A stretch of 64,000 bases of DNA from Rhizobium freirei PRF 81 (GCF_000359745.1 NZ_AQHN01000054.1:1-64000); one strand, 5' to 3'. Shown: positions 25,939-34,238, counted from the stretch's first letter. Numbers and translations: made by a program. The notes: generated by a model from the letters alone, not told the origin.

Positions 25939-27090
25939 ATGAGCGACATCAATTTCCAGAATTTCCTGCCGGAGCTTGTCGAGATCCGGCACCGGCTGCA
26001 CCAGATGCCGGAGATCGGGCTTTCCGAGTTCAAGACTTCGGATTTCATTGCTGCTCAACTCGAAAAATGGGGTTTTGAGATCACGCGCGGCCTCGGCAAG
26101 ACCGGCATCGTCGCCACCCTTCGCGCCGGCAGCAGCAATCGCGCCATCGGCTTTCGCGCCGATTTCGACGCGCTGCCGATGCAGGAGGAAACCAACCTGC
26201 CCTATGCCAGTCAGCATCCCGGCGCCATGCATGCCTGCGGCCATGACGGCCACACGAGCATGCTTCTCGGTGCGGCCTGGGCGCTGTCGCGGGACAAGAG
26301 CTTCTCCGGCACAGTGCATTTCATCTTCCAGCCGGCCGAAGAGAATTTCGGCGGCGGCAAGCTGATGATCGAGGATGGTTTGCTCGAGCGCTTCCCATGT
26401 GACCAGGTGTTCGCCCTGCATAACTGGCCGGGCATTCCAACCGGCACCTTCACGACCCGCGCCGGACCGATCGCAGCCTCGATCGACGTGGTGACGGTGA
26501 CCGTCAAGGGCAAGGGCGGCCATGGTGCGCAGCCGGAACTGACCATTGATCCGGTGGTCGTCGGCTCCAGCATCGTCATGGCGCTCCAGACGCTGGTGTC
26601 GCGAAACATCTCGCCTCACCAGCCTGCGGTCGTCACCGTCGGCGCCTTCCTGGCCGGTTCGGCCTCCAACATCATTCCTGACACTGCCGTGCTCGAGATC
26701 AGCATGCGGGCGATGAACCCGAAGGTGCGCGAGGAGATCCGCGAGCGCGTGGAACAGATCGCAACATTTCAGGCCAAGAGCTATGGTGCCGATATCTCTT
26801 TCGACTGGCATGTCGGCTATCCCGCGACCATCAACGACAGGCGGGCCGTGGAAGCGGCAAAATCCATGATCGTACAGCGCTTCGGCGAGGACGCATTCGT
26901 CGATCTTGACCTTCCATTGATGGGAAGCGAGGATTTCTCCTTCCTGCTCGAAAAGGTTCCAGGCGCCTATGTGCTGATCGGCAACGGCGACAGCGCCGGC
27001 CTGCACACCACGACCTACGATTTCAACGACGACATCCTCGAGCGCGGTACGATGTACTTCTACTATCTGGCCAAGGATCGACTGGCATAG
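25939..27090 (+). CDS. M20D-family amidohydrolase (hippurate hydrolase/N-acyl-amino-acid type)
   Basis: A 383-residue metal-dependent amidohydrolase. The metal-binding motifs of the M20D group are present: HACGHDGHTSMLLGAA near residue 98, the Glu pair in FQPAEENFGG, HNWPG and a late MGSEDFSF; the dimerisation domain begins near VKGKGGHGAQPE. Members remove acyl groups from amino acids such as hippurate, N-acetyl amino acids or acyl-amino-acid conjugates. The ATG at 25939 has GAGGA at a good distance; an ATG at 25927 would overlap the ATPase stop. It closes the ctlX/DDAH/importer operon, so it may release a guanidino amino acid from a conjugated form. Confidence 0.88.
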   Translation: MSDINFQNFLPELVEIRHRLHQMPEIGLSEFKTSDFIAAQLEKWGFEITRGLGKTGIVATLRAGSSNRAIGFRADFDALPMQEETNLPYASQHPGAMHACGHDGHTSMLLGAAWALSRDKSFSGTVHFIFQPAEENFGGGKLMIEDGLLERFPCDQVFALHNWPGIPTGTFTTRAGPIAASIDVVTVTVKGKGGHGAQPELTIDPVVVGSSIVMALQTLVSRNISPHQPAVVTVGAFLAGSASNIIPDTAVLEISMRAMNPKVREEIRERVEQIATFQAKSYGADISFDWHVGYPATINDRRAVEAAKSMIVQRFGEDAFVDLDLPLMGSEDFSFLLEKVPGAYVLIGNGDSAGLHTTTYDFNDDILERGTMYFYYLAKDRLA

Positions 27091-27119
27091 ATCTCCAGAC
27101 AAAGCGACACTGATGGACT

Positions 27120-27151
27120 TGGGGGCATGGCAAACTGTGCCCCTGCCCCCA
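27120..27151. terminator. Stem-loop between convergent genes
   Basis: TGGGGGCA (27120-27127) pairs with TGCCCCCA (27144-27151); an alternative pairing uses TGCCCC at 27138-27143. It lies between the M20 gene and the convergent MarR gene, so it may end both transcripts. Confidence 0.45.
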
Positions 27152-27182
27152 GAGAGTTACCGATCCCGTTTCACCTGCGAGA

Positions 27183-27641
27183 TCACGGATTGCGCGACAG
27201 CTTAGCCAATAGATCGGCCAGTTGATCGGCCTCAGCGATGTCCAGCTTATCACCGAGATGACGCTGGATCGCCGGCGCATAGACATTCCACATGCGCTTC
27301 TGCATGGCTCGGCCGTCGTCGGTGAGGATGACCCAGCGACCGCGGCCGTCTTCTGAGAACACCTCCCTCTGAACGAGCCCAGCTTTTTCCATCCGGTCGA
27401 GAAGGCGAGACAGATTATGCTGCGCCAGCAGCGTACGTTGCTCGATCTCGTAAGGCCGCAGCCTACCGCCCTCGGCCCGCGACAACTCCAGAAGCACGTC
27501 GTACCACCCAAGCGGCGGGAGGGAGGCCGCCTTCAGATCCTGCTCGACCGCGTCCAGAACAATCTGCTGAGCGCGCATGAGGCGCACCCATGCACGGGTG
27601 ACGGACGGATGAAGTTGCGATGTATCTGAACATTCCGACAT
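27183..27641 (-). CDS. MarR-family transcriptional regulator
   Basis: A 152-residue winged-helix regulator. The DNA-binding part covers about residues 40-110: LPPLGWYDVLLELSRAEGG, then EQRTLLAQHNLSRLLDRMEKAGLV and the wing EDGRGRWVILTDDG. Start is placed at 27641 (MSECSDT), within the first of two palindromic operators. The frame continues to 27731 through both palindromes, which I judge non-coding. It is divergent from a DoxX gene and a GST gene and probably represses both and itself. Confidence 0.87.
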   Translation of the reverse strand: MSECSDTSQLHPSVTRAWVRLMRAQQIVLDAVEQDLKAASLPPLGWYDVLLELSRAEGGRLRPYEIEQRTLLAQHNLSRLLDRMEKAGLVQREVFSEDGRGRWVILTDDGRAMQKRMWNVYAPAIQRHLGDKLDIAEADQLADLLAKLSRNP

Positions 27642-27658
27642 AGATGCAATTACATCTA
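27641..27658. promoter_or_regulatory. MarR operator 1
   Basis: TAGATGCAA and TTACATCTA form an 18-base near-perfect palindrome (8 of 9 pairs). It overlaps the MarR start codon. The same TAGATG/CATCTA site recurs exactly 45 bases away. Confidence 0.6.
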
Positions 27659-27680
27659 TATTGACCGAAAGCGCAAGACT

Positions 27681-27708
27681 CAATATAGATGCAGTTACAT
27701 CTATATTG
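27681..27708. promoter_or_regulatory. MarR operator 2
   Basis: A 28-base palindrome with arms CAATATAGATGCAG and TTACATCTATATTG, 12 of 14 pairs matched. It lies between MarR and the DoxX gene, ending 14 bases before the DoxX start. It is the longer and stronger of the two sites. Confidence 0.65.
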
Positions 27709-27722
27709 AGTGGAGCCTCCCT

Positions 27723-28133
27723 ATGTCTCATGATCGCCTGACCGACTACGCCGTCACGCTGCTACGTGTCAGCCTCGGCGTAATGTATCTCGCCCATTCC
27801 ATCGTGCTCAAACTTTTCACCTTCGGCCTTCCCGGTACGGCGAGCTATTTCGAATCCATTGGCCTGCCGGGATGGCTGGCATACCTCACCTTTTCGGCTG
27901 AAGCCGTCGGCGGCATGATGCTGGTTCTCGGCATCTATGCCCGTTGGGTCGCCATAGCCCTGCTTCCGGCGCTTCTCGGCGCGATCATCTGGGCGCATAG
28001 CGGCAATGGCTGGGTGTTCAACGCGCCGGGCGGCGGCTGGGAATATCCGCTCTATCTCGTCGTGCTGTCCGTAGCTCAATTCCTGCTTGGCGACGGTCGC
28101 TATGCGCTCCGCCCAACTCTTGCCCCACGCTGA
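27723..28133 (+). CDS. DoxX family membrane protein
   Basis: A 136-residue protein with four hydrophobic segments: LLRVSLGVMYLAHSIVLKLF, AYLTFSAEAVGGMMLVLG, VAIALLPALLGAIIWAHS and YLVVLSVAQFLLGDG. The layout is that of DoxX proteins often repressed by MarR-type regulators. GGAGCC precedes the start. The GST gene follows after 23 bases, so the pair probably forms an electrophile or oxidative-stress operon with MarR as sensor. Confidence 0.85.
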   Translation: MSHDRLTDYAVTLLRVSLGVMYLAHSIVLKLFTFGLPGTASYFESIGLPGWLAYLTFSAEAVGGMMLVLGIYARWVAIALLPALLGAIIWAHSGNGWVFNAPGGGWEYPLYLVVLSVAQFLLGDGRYALRPTLAPR

Positions 28134-28156
28134 AACCAACAAACGGAGAACTCGCC

Positions 28157-28840
28157 ATGACCGAGGCAAAATTGATCCTCGTCAGTCACCATTTATGCCC
28201 CTACGTCCAGCGCGCGGCTATCGCCCTTGCTGAAAAGAACGTTCCTTTCGAGCGCCGTTATATCGATCTGTCGGCAAAGCCCGATTGGTTCCTTGCCATC
28301 TCGCCACTCGGCAAGGTGCCGCTGCTGATCGTCAGGCAGGTAGATGGAACGGAGGTGGTGTTATTCGAAAGCGCAGTGATCTGCGAGTATCTGGAGGAAA
28401 CGCAAGCCGGCGCCCCGCTCCACCCCGCCGACCCATTAGAACGGGCGTTGCACCGGGGATGGATCGAGTTTGGCTCCTCCATCCTTTCAGACCTATGGGG
28501 CTTCGAGACCGCCAAGGATGCCGCCACCTATGAGATCAAGCGCCTGGCCCTTATCGACAAGTTTGGCCGGGTCGAGGCCGAATTAGGTGCCGGGCCATTT
28601 TTCGCCGGTGAAGCGTTCAGTCTGGTCGACGCGGTCTTTGCGCCGATCTTCCGTTATTTCGACGTGTTCGATACGCTCACGCCGACCGGGGTCTTCGATC
28701 GACTGCCGCGCGTCAAAACATGGCGAACGGCCTTGGCGAAGCGCGAGAGCGTCCGCGGAGCTGTTAGCGACGACTACGGCAACCGCCTGACGACCTTCCT
28801 CAGGCACCATGATGCATGGCTATTGAAGCTTGTGGCATGA
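28157..28840 (+). CDS. Glutathione S-transferase, omega-like
   Basis: A 227-residue GST. The N-terminal active-site segment SHHLCPYVQRAAIAL carries a Cys, as in omega-class enzymes that act in thiol transfer and dehydroascorbate reduction rather than conjugation. SPLGKVPLL gives the cis-Pro and VLFESAVICEYLEE the glutathione-contacting ES. The helical half shows FSLVDAVFAPIFRYFDV. It follows the DoxX gene and shares its MarR control. Confidence 0.88.
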   Translation: MTEAKLILVSHHLCPYVQRAAIALAEKNVPFERRYIDLSAKPDWFLAISPLGKVPLLIVRQVDGTEVVLFESAVICEYLEETQAGAPLHPADPLERALHRGWIEFGSSILSDLWGFETAKDAATYEIKRLALIDKFGRVEAELGAGPFFAGEAFSLVDAVFAPIFRYFDVFDTLTPTGVFDRLPRVKTWRTALAKRESVRGAVSDDYGNRLTTFLRHHDAWLLKLVA

Positions 28841-28970
28841 GCCGGAATCCTCGGCACGGATGGCATCGGCTCGGCTTGCCGCGCGCATGTCTCATTATTT
28901 CCCGCACATCGCCTCGGCGGTGATCTTGGCGAGCGGTGAAATCACGATCTTGATGCTGTAGATCTTCTGC

Positions 28971-29073
28971 TAGAGTATTTCCGCTTTTCCTTGAATCGCG
29001 GAAACGCTCTATCTTCTTGTTTTCCGACGCATTCCGGACGGAAAACCGCTGCGCACTTTTCTGGAAATACTCC
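28971..29073 (+). repeat. RIME-type intergenic mosaic element, copy 1
   Basis: A palindrome-rich element of about 103 bases with internal stems such as TTTCCGC/GCGGAAA and the landmarks CATTCCGGACGG and ACCGCTGCGCACTTTT. The second copy in this window (55651-55753) is in the opposite orientation and matches it along its length. Size and structure fit the rhizobial RIME family. Confidence 0.75.
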
Positions 29074-29204
29074 AGTTGGTGTCCGGACGCCGCAAAGTCG
29101 TGATGCTCGTTATGACATCACGCCGAGCCGGGGTTTTAGGGCATAGAGCTGCCTCCTGCTCCCTGTGGCCCTTTATGGATAAGTGTCATCCTGTATGCCA
29201 AGGC

Positions 29205-29255
29205 ACACAAACTTCAAACAAATGTCACGCAACCGTAATTTTGAGCGTCTAGCTC
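29205..29255 (+). promoter_or_regulatory. Pho-box-like promoter module, copy A
   Basis: ATGTCAC (29222-29228), four bases, then CCGTAAT (29233-29239) matches the 7-4-7 layout of a PhoB box (CTGTCAT-N4-CTGTCAT). A possible -10, TAGCTC, starts exactly 10 bases after the box. The 46 bases from 29205 are about 38/46 identical to the copy at 29972. It points towards the small leader frame and GNAT gene. Confidence 0.5.
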
Positions 29256-29292
29256 TCCTGTAAAACCAAACAGATATGACGAAGGGCGGGTA

Positions 29293-29391
29293 ATGACTTC
29301 CCTGTGGTCCCAAGGGTCGTGCTCAATGGTATTGGCGCATCGATTTTTCATCACCTTCCTATCAACGGCAGCCAGCGGGCATCGCGCATGA
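29293..29391 (+). CDS. Possible 32-residue leader peptide coupled to the GNAT gene
   Basis: ATG at 29293 is preceded by GAAGGGCGGG at a workable distance. The frame encodes MTSLWSQGSCSMVLAHRFF and 13 more residues, then stops at 29389-29391, overlapping the acetyltransferase start by 4 bases (ATGA). The GNAT gene has no ribosome site of its own, so coupling through this frame would explain its translation. The peptide has no recognisable family. Confidence 0.3.
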   Translation: MTSLWSQGSCSMVLAHRFFITFLSTAASGHRA

Positions 29392-29915
29392 CACGTCCAA
29401 CCTCCTCTACTCTGACCATACGCCCATGGATGGAAACCGACTCCATAAGCGAAATGACCGCATTGCTGCATCGCGCATATAGTGGCTTGGCGAGAATGGG
29501 TCTGCGCTTCATGGCAACCCATCAGGGCGATGAGGTTACCGCGAAGCGCATTGCCGAAGGTCAGTGTTTCGTCGGCCTGTTAGACGGGCGAATCTGCGGT
29601 ACGATCCTCTTCAAGAATGCAAGCCAGACCAAGGGCTGCGCCTGGTACGACCAGCCGGAGGTGTCGAGCATCGCTCAATTCGGCGTCGAGCCCGACCTGC
29701 AGGCCAAGGGGCTAGGCCGTCAGTTGATCGCCTTTGCAGAGCAAGCGGCGATTGCCAGCGGCGCAGGGGAATTGTCGCTCGATACGGCTGAGCCCGCCAC
29801 GCATCTGGTCGATTGGTACACCCGGCTTGGCTATCGTTTCATTGGCCACGAACAATGGTCCCACACCAATTATCGCAGCGTCATGCTGAGCAAGGCGCTA
29901 TCGCGAGGTCTGTAG
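29388..29915 (+). CDS. GNAT-family N-acetyltransferase
   Basis: A 175-residue acetyltransferase. The acetyl-CoA-binding motif A is QFGVEPDLQAKGLGRQLIAFAE (split: VEPDLQAKGLGRQL), followed by the motif B segment WYTRLGYRFIGHEQW. Start at 29388 is chosen where the homologous N-terminus begins; there is no good Shine-Dalgarno site, suggesting coupling to the short upstream frame. The upstream Pho-box-like module would place it in the phosphate-starvation regulon. Substrate unknown. Confidence 0.82.
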   Translation: MTRPTSSTLTIRPWMETDSISEMTALLHRAYSGLARMGLRFMATHQGDEVTAKRIAEGQCFVGLLDGRICGTILFKNASQTKGCAWYDQPEVSSIAQFGVEPDLQAKGLGRQLIAFAEQAAIASGAGELSLDTAEPATHLVDWYTRLGYRFIGHEQWSHTNYRSVMLSKALSRGL

Positions 29916-29971
29916 GCGCAGCGCAGCGATGTTGGACTTTGTGCGATAATGTTGATCGCCTCAACTGCGTT

Positions 29972-30022
29972 ACACAAACTTCAATTACGTGTCACGCGAC
30001 TGTAATTTTGAACCTCTAAGTC
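29972..30022 (+). promoter_or_regulatory. Pho-box-like promoter module, copy B
   Basis: GTGTCAC (29989-29995), GCGA, CTGTAAT (30000-30006) fits the PhoB 7-4-7 box. TAAGTC starts exactly 10 bases downstream, the usual box-to-minus-10 spacing in PhoB promoters. It lies 40 bases upstream of the TTG start of the DeoR gene, which heads the operon up to 38949. Confidence 0.6.
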
Positions 30023-30046
30023 TCTCTGCGAACCAAGGAGAGACCT

Positions 30047-30868
30047 TTGTCGAAACTTCCCGCAGCCGGTCGACATCAGAACATTGTCAGCCTCGTCAAC
30101 GGCGGCCATGGCATGTCGATCGCCGCCATGGCCGAGGCATTCGGGGTTTCGACCGAGACGGTGCGCCGCGACCTGGTGGCGCTGGAGCGCAACGGAGCGT
30201 TGCGACGCGTCTACGGCGGCGCCATCCCATCGGATCGCAAGGCGCCGCTCGAAGACCGCGTGCTGATGGAGCGAGCCGGAAAGCAGGCTATCGGCCGCAA
30301 GGTCTCCTCCCTCATCGAAGCCGATCAGTGGATATTCATGACGGGCGGCTCCTCGGTGCTTGCCGTAGCGGAGGCGATGCGCGACGGCCCGACCGTTTCG
30401 GTGATGACCAATATGCCTGCCATCGGCGAAGCGCTGCAGGCGGGCCAGCGTCACCGTGTCCACTTCACCGGCGGCGAATATAATGCCTCAAGCAAGATGC
30501 TGATCGGCGACGAGGTTTTCGACGCCATCGCAACCTGCAGCTTCGATCTCTCCATAGTCGGCGTCTACGGACTGGACGAACGCTTCGGCCTCGTGGAGGA
30601 AACCCGCCACAACATGCGGCTCAAGCTGCAGATCGTCAGCCAGTCACGCGACGCCATCTATGTGGCCGACCATACAAAGATCGGGGCGCCCGGCCGCTAT
30701 CAGTCCATCCCCTTCAAGGACATCAGCACCTTCGTCACCGACGAACAGCTCGCCCCCCGCTTTACCGCCCTTCTCACCGAGGCCGGCGCCAGCATCCTTT
30801 ACCCGGATACAGCGGACGACGCCACATTCCACGTTTCCTCCGCAGCAGAGAACCCGGACCATGAGTGA
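30047..30868 (+). CDS. DeoR-family transcriptional regulator
   Basis: A 273-residue DeoR regulator. The helix-turn-helix lies at about residues 10-60 (IVSLVNGGHGMSIAAMAEAF; VSTETVRRDLVALERNGAL; RRVYGGA). The effector half resembles the sugar-phosphate isomerase-like DeoRC domain (MTGGSSVLAVAEAM; a late FVTDEQLAPRFTALL). I use a TTG start at 30047, with AAGGAG 5 bases upstream. It is the first gene of the phosphodiesterase/ABC operon and its stop overlaps the next start by 8 bases. DeoR proteins typically sense phosphorylated sugars, which fits the operon. AccR of the agrocinopine operon is of the same general type. Confidence 0.87.
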   Translation: MSKLPAAGRHQNIVSLVNGGHGMSIAAMAEAFGVSTETVRRDLVALERNGALRRVYGGAIPSDRKAPLEDRVLMERAGKQAIGRKVSSLIEADQWIFMTGGSSVLAVAEAMRDGPTVSVMTNMPAIGEALQAGQRHRVHFTGGEYNASSKMLIGDEVFDAIATCSFDLSIVGVYGLDERFGLVEETRHNMRLKLQIVSQSRDAIYVADHTKIGAPGRYQSIPFKDISTFVTDEQLAPRFTALLTEAGASILYPDTADDATFHVSSAAENPDHE

Positions 30869-32396
30869 AATCGCCCACGTTATCATTCTCGGCGTCGACG
30901 GCCTTCGGCCGGACCAGATCAACGCTGTGACCATGCCGAACCTTCACGCCCTGAAGCAAAGGGGCGTCGTCAGCAGCGATCATCGCACGGTGTTTCCGAG
31001 CGAAACGCGGGGCGCATTGTCGGCACTGGCCAATGGCGCCAAGCCCGAGAGCACGGGCATTTTGGGCAACGATTTCTATGCCCGCGACGGCGGCAACAGA
31101 CTTGCGGGCACCGACACCATCCATGATTGGCGTCACGGTGAAGCCCAATATGCGGACGGCATGGTGCATACGGTCAACCTCAGCGAAACCCTTGCCAAAG
31201 CCGGCAGGTCCTTTGCCGTCGTTACCTCCAGCGGTCAGGGCTCGTTCACAGCACTCAATTGGAAGGGTGCGGAACTCGGACAGACCGGCTTCAACGTCCG
31301 CCATCCGCAGCTGGCCTTCCCGCACGATCTCGCCATCGACATCACGGCACGCCACAAAGTCCCAAGCACAGGCTTCGAGCGCGGCGCCGAGGCAAAGGCA
31401 GTCGACATCTTTGTCAATTCCGTCTGGCCGGCCAAGAAGCCGAGCGCCTCGATCATCTGGCTGACCGAAGTCGACAGCGCTTCCCATCTCCATGGTCTCG
31501 GCACTGAAGGGCAGATTGAAAGCCTGATCCAGTGTGATGCGGCCATTGGCACCCTTCTCGACTGGCGCGAGCATCAGCCCGAGCGCGATGCGATCGCTGT
31601 TTTCATCACCTCCGACCATGGCCACTCGACCTCGACCCGCTTCATCAACGTCGGCGATGCGTTCAAAGCCGCCGGCATCCGCGCCGCAACGCGCTTCGAC
31701 GATGATGTCGACATCATCTTCCGTCGCGGCCGCGCGCCGGGCCTGTGGTTGCGCCGGTACGACAAGGGGCTCCTGCAGGCCGCCTTTGATGCCATCGTGG
31801 CACAGGATTGGTATGGCGCGACCTTCACCCGCGCCATCGAACCCGGTTCGCCCTATGGCAGGATCGAAGGTACGCTGGCGATGGAACTGACCGGGGCGGC
31901 TCATTTCCGCGCACCCGATCTCTATATCAACCTCGCCGGCGACAATGCGCCCAATGAATTCGGCGTGCCGGGCACCTCAACCTGCGATGTCGGCAATTAC
32001 AAGATCGATGTCGGCGGCGGCACGCATGGCGGCTTGCATCTGGCCGAATTGACGGCCGTGCTGATTGCCGACGGTGCCGGCCTCAAGGCGGGCGGGCAGG
32101 TCATCACCACCCGCACCGGTATCACGGATTTGGCGCCGACGTGCCTGCACATGCTGGGCATTGCTGCGCCGGACACCATGACTGGGCGTGTCATGCACGA
32201 ATTGCTGGAGAGCGGTGAGGCCACCGCCGCCCCGGTCTGCGAAGAGTTTACGGCCACGGCTCAGGGCAAGACTTCGCAGCTGCGCTTTGGCCGTGTGGGG
32301 AGCCAAAGCTATATCGATGAGGCCTGGGCTTCGCCGGCGGCGGCGGTCCCATCGGTCAGCCACGAGGCAATCGTGGTCAAGGCGCCAGCCGAGTAA
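30861..32396 (+). CDS. Alkaline-phosphatase-superfamily phosphodiesterase/pyrophosphatase
   Basis: A 511-residue type I phosphodiesterase-like hydrolase. Metal and nucleophile residues typical of the NPP/phosphonoacetate-hydrolase branch are visible: D13 in ILGVDG, the nucleophile T49 in FPSETRGA, an Asp/His pair in TEVDSASHLHG, the SDHGH motif and a late His in GGTHGGLH. No signal peptide is present, so it acts in the cytoplasm, presumably on the imported compound. The 8-base overlap with the DeoR gene shows coupling. Nucleotide pyrophosphatase, phosphodiesterase or phosphonoacetate hydrolase activities are all possible in this family. Confidence 0.8.
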   Translation: MSEIAHVIILGVDGLRPDQINAVTMPNLHALKQRGVVSSDHRTVFPSETRGALSALANGAKPESTGILGNDFYARDGGNRLAGTDTIHDWRHGEAQYADGMVHTVNLSETLAKAGRSFAVVTSSGQGSFTALNWKGAELGQTGFNVRHPQLAFPHDLAIDITARHKVPSTGFERGAEAKAVDIFVNSVWPAKKPSASIIWLTEVDSASHLHGLGTEGQIESLIQCDAAIGTLLDWREHQPERDAIAVFITSDHGHSTSTRFINVGDAFKAAGIRAATRFDDDVDIIFRRGRAPGLWLRRYDKGLLQAAFDAIVAQDWYGATFTRAIEPGSPYGRIEGTLAMELTGAAHFRAPDLYINLAGDNAPNEFGVPGTSTCDVGNYKIDVGGGTHGGLHLAELTAVLIADGAGLKAGGQVITTRTGITDLAPTCLHMLGIAAPDTMTGRVMHELLESGEATAAPVCEEFTATAQGKTSQLRFGRVGSQSYIDEAWASPAAAVPSVSHEAIVVKAPAE

Positions 32397-32460
32397 CGAG
32401 CGCCACATCTAGAGCTTTTCCCGCTGCGGGGCGATCTCGCGGCGTCCATCAATCACGCAG

Positions 32461-32483
32461 TCTGCCGAATGCTCTTCGGCGGA
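32461..32483 (+). other. Intercistronic hairpin before the binding-protein gene
   Basis: TCTGCCGAA (32461-32469) pairs with TTCGGCGGA (32475-32483), nine pairs with one wobble and a 5-base loop. It lies 65 bases past the phosphodiesterase stop and may partly separate regulator/hydrolase expression from the importer. Confidence 0.4.
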
Positions 32484-32530
32484 TCACGGTCGAGCCATGC
32501 CGCGAACAGGCGGCCTCACGGGAGACGTAT

Positions 32531-34171
32531 ATGCAAACGACCCTCAAGACCTTTACCAAAGCTGCTCTGATGAGCAGCTTGTTCCTCGGCTTCGCCTCCT
32601 TCGCGATGGCTAAGGGCACCACCATCAACGTTGCGGTCCAATCCATGGGCAATGCCGGTTCGATCGAAACCGTCGAGTATAGCAGCACGGCAGCTCGCAA
32701 GTTCCAGAACTCGGTGTTCGAACAGCTTATCGCGCTGGATCTGCAGGACCCCAACCTTGCCTTCAAGCCGGGGCTCGCCACCGAATGGAAGTGGATCGAC
32801 GACAAGACGCTCGAATTCAAGCTGCGTCCGAGCGTCAAGTTCCACAACGGCGACACCATGACCGCGGAAGACGTCGCCTTCTCGTTCTCGGACGAACGCT
32901 TCGGCCTGCTGCCCGAACAGACTGCCGCCCGCGAAAAGGGTGAAACCACCTTCGCCCGCGCCGATGGCAGCAAGGGCATTGTGCCGCCGGCAACCGTCGC
33001 GGCCAGCCGTGCCTCCGAATGGCCGCTGCTCGACCATGTCGAAGCCGTCAATGACCTCACCGTCCGCTTCGTCATGAAGAAGGCGACGCTCGATACCGAA
33101 GCCCGCCTCGCCCGCGTCAACTATGCCGCCATCATCTCCAAGCGCGGTTTTATGAAAACCGCCAGCTGGAACGCCTGGGCGGCCAAGCCGATCGCCACCG
33201 GCCCCTACAAGGTCGAAAACATCGAGCCCGGCTCGGCCATCCACATGGTCGCCAATTCCGATTACTGGGGCGGCAAGCCGCCGATCGACAAGCTTAACAT
33301 CCTCGTCGTGCCGGAAGCTGCCAGCCGCGTGAACGGCCTGATGTCGGGCGAGTACGATATCATCTCGGATGTCGGACCCGATCAGGTTCCGATGATCGAA
33401 GGCTCGTCCGACTTCCGTGTCGTCGGCGGTCCCGTCGCCAACGTGCGCTTCATCGCACTCGACGAGAACAACGGGCCCCTCAAGAACATCAAGGTACGCC
33501 AGGCCTTGAGCCACGCCATCGACCGCCAGACCATCGTCAAGGCACTCTGGGGCGGCCGTACCGCAATGTCGCAAGGCTTCCAGCATCCGCTGTTCGGAGA
33601 TCTCTTCGCCACCGATCACCAGACCGCGGAATACAATCCGCAGCTGGCCAAGCAGCTCCTGGCCGAATCCGGCTACAAGGGCGAGCCGATCACCTACCGC
33701 GCGCACAACAACTATTATCCCAACGAGCTGACCATCGCGCAGTACAATCTCGAAAATCTGCGTGCCATCGGCTTCAACATCAACTTTTCGGTCGTCGATA
33801 ATCCCAATGATCCGAGCCCCGATCGCATGATGCAGGACCTGTCAAACACCGCTTATTTCGCCTTCCCGGCAGCGCTTTTGGCCAACAACTGCCCGAATGG
33901 CACCTATAACACCAAGACCAATCCAAAATCCGGGATGTGGCAGAACGACGAGTTCGACCGGCTGTGCGACGTACTGAACAAGTCGACCGATCGCGCCGAG
34001 GTCAAAAAGGCCTTCACGCGCGCCCTCGACATCATCGAGAACGAGGATCCGGGCATGATCGTCCTGCACCAGAACGCCATTCTCTACGGCAAGCGATCGA
34101 ACATCGAATGGGCTCCGTCGGCGATGTTCGCCATGGATTTCACGCCGGGTCATTTCGCCATCAAGAACTAA
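32531..34171 (+). CDS. Peptide-type ABC solute-binding protein (SBP_bac_5)
   Basis: A 546-residue secreted binding protein with a signal peptide (LKTFTKAALMSSLFLGFASFAMA, split: FLGFASFAMA, cleavage near residue 27). The mature part has DppA/OppA features: FEQLIALDLQD, WKWIDDKTLEFKLRPSVKFH, NGDTMTAEDVAFSF and a middle RQALSHAIDRQTIVKAL. Such proteins bind peptides but also opines, nickel complexes and sugar phosphodiesters such as agrocinopines (AccA). Hydrolases encoded beside it point to a phosphate-containing ligand. A GGGAGA site precedes the start. Confidence 0.9.
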   Translation: MQTTLKTFTKAALMSSLFLGFASFAMAKGTTINVAVQSMGNAGSIETVEYSSTAARKFQNSVFEQLIALDLQDPNLAFKPGLATEWKWIDDKTLEFKLRPSVKFHNGDTMTAEDVAFSFSDERFGLLPEQTAAREKGETTFARADGSKGIVPPATVAASRASEWPLLDHVEAVNDLTVRFVMKKATLDTEARLARVNYAAIISKRGFMKTASWNAWAAKPIATGPYKVENIEPGSAIHMVANSDYWGGKPPIDKLNILVVPEAASRVNGLMSGEYDIISDVGPDQVPMIEGSSDFRVVGGPVANVRFIALDENNGPLKNIKVRQALSHAIDRQTIVKALWGGRTAMSQGFQHPLFGDLFATDHQTAEYNPQLAKQLLAESGYKGEPITYRAHNNYYPNELTIAQYNLENLRAIGFNINFSVVDNPNDPSPDRMMQDLSNTAYFAFPAALLANNCPNGTYNTKTNPKSGMWQNDEFDRLCDVLNKSTDRAEVKKAFTRALDIIENEDPGMIVLHQNAILYGKRSNIEWAPSAMFAMDFTPGHFAIKN

Positions 34172-34238
34172 AGACACCGAGCGGGCGCGCGTTTCAACGC
34201 TCGTCCGCCGCCTTCCTCGACGTTGCAGGACGAACTTC

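Larger units (their letters stand above)
28841..29292. other. Intergenic region with repeat and Pho-box module
   Basis: No conventional gene is visible. The region holds a RIME-type repeat (28971-29073) and the first copy of a Pho-box-like promoter module (29205-29255). A GAGCCG/CGGCTC pair overlapping and following the GST stop (28839-28872) may be a weak terminator. Confidence 0.6.

Noticed and set aside
25909..27102. 397-codon minus-strand frame over the M20 amidohydrolase gene
   Set aside because: The M20 gene has all metal-binding motifs on the plus strand; this frame is a shadow.
28971..29073. Repeat considered as an insertion-sequence end
   Set aside because: No transposase frame or target duplication is visible; the other copy at 55651 shows it to be a short palindromic intergenic element.
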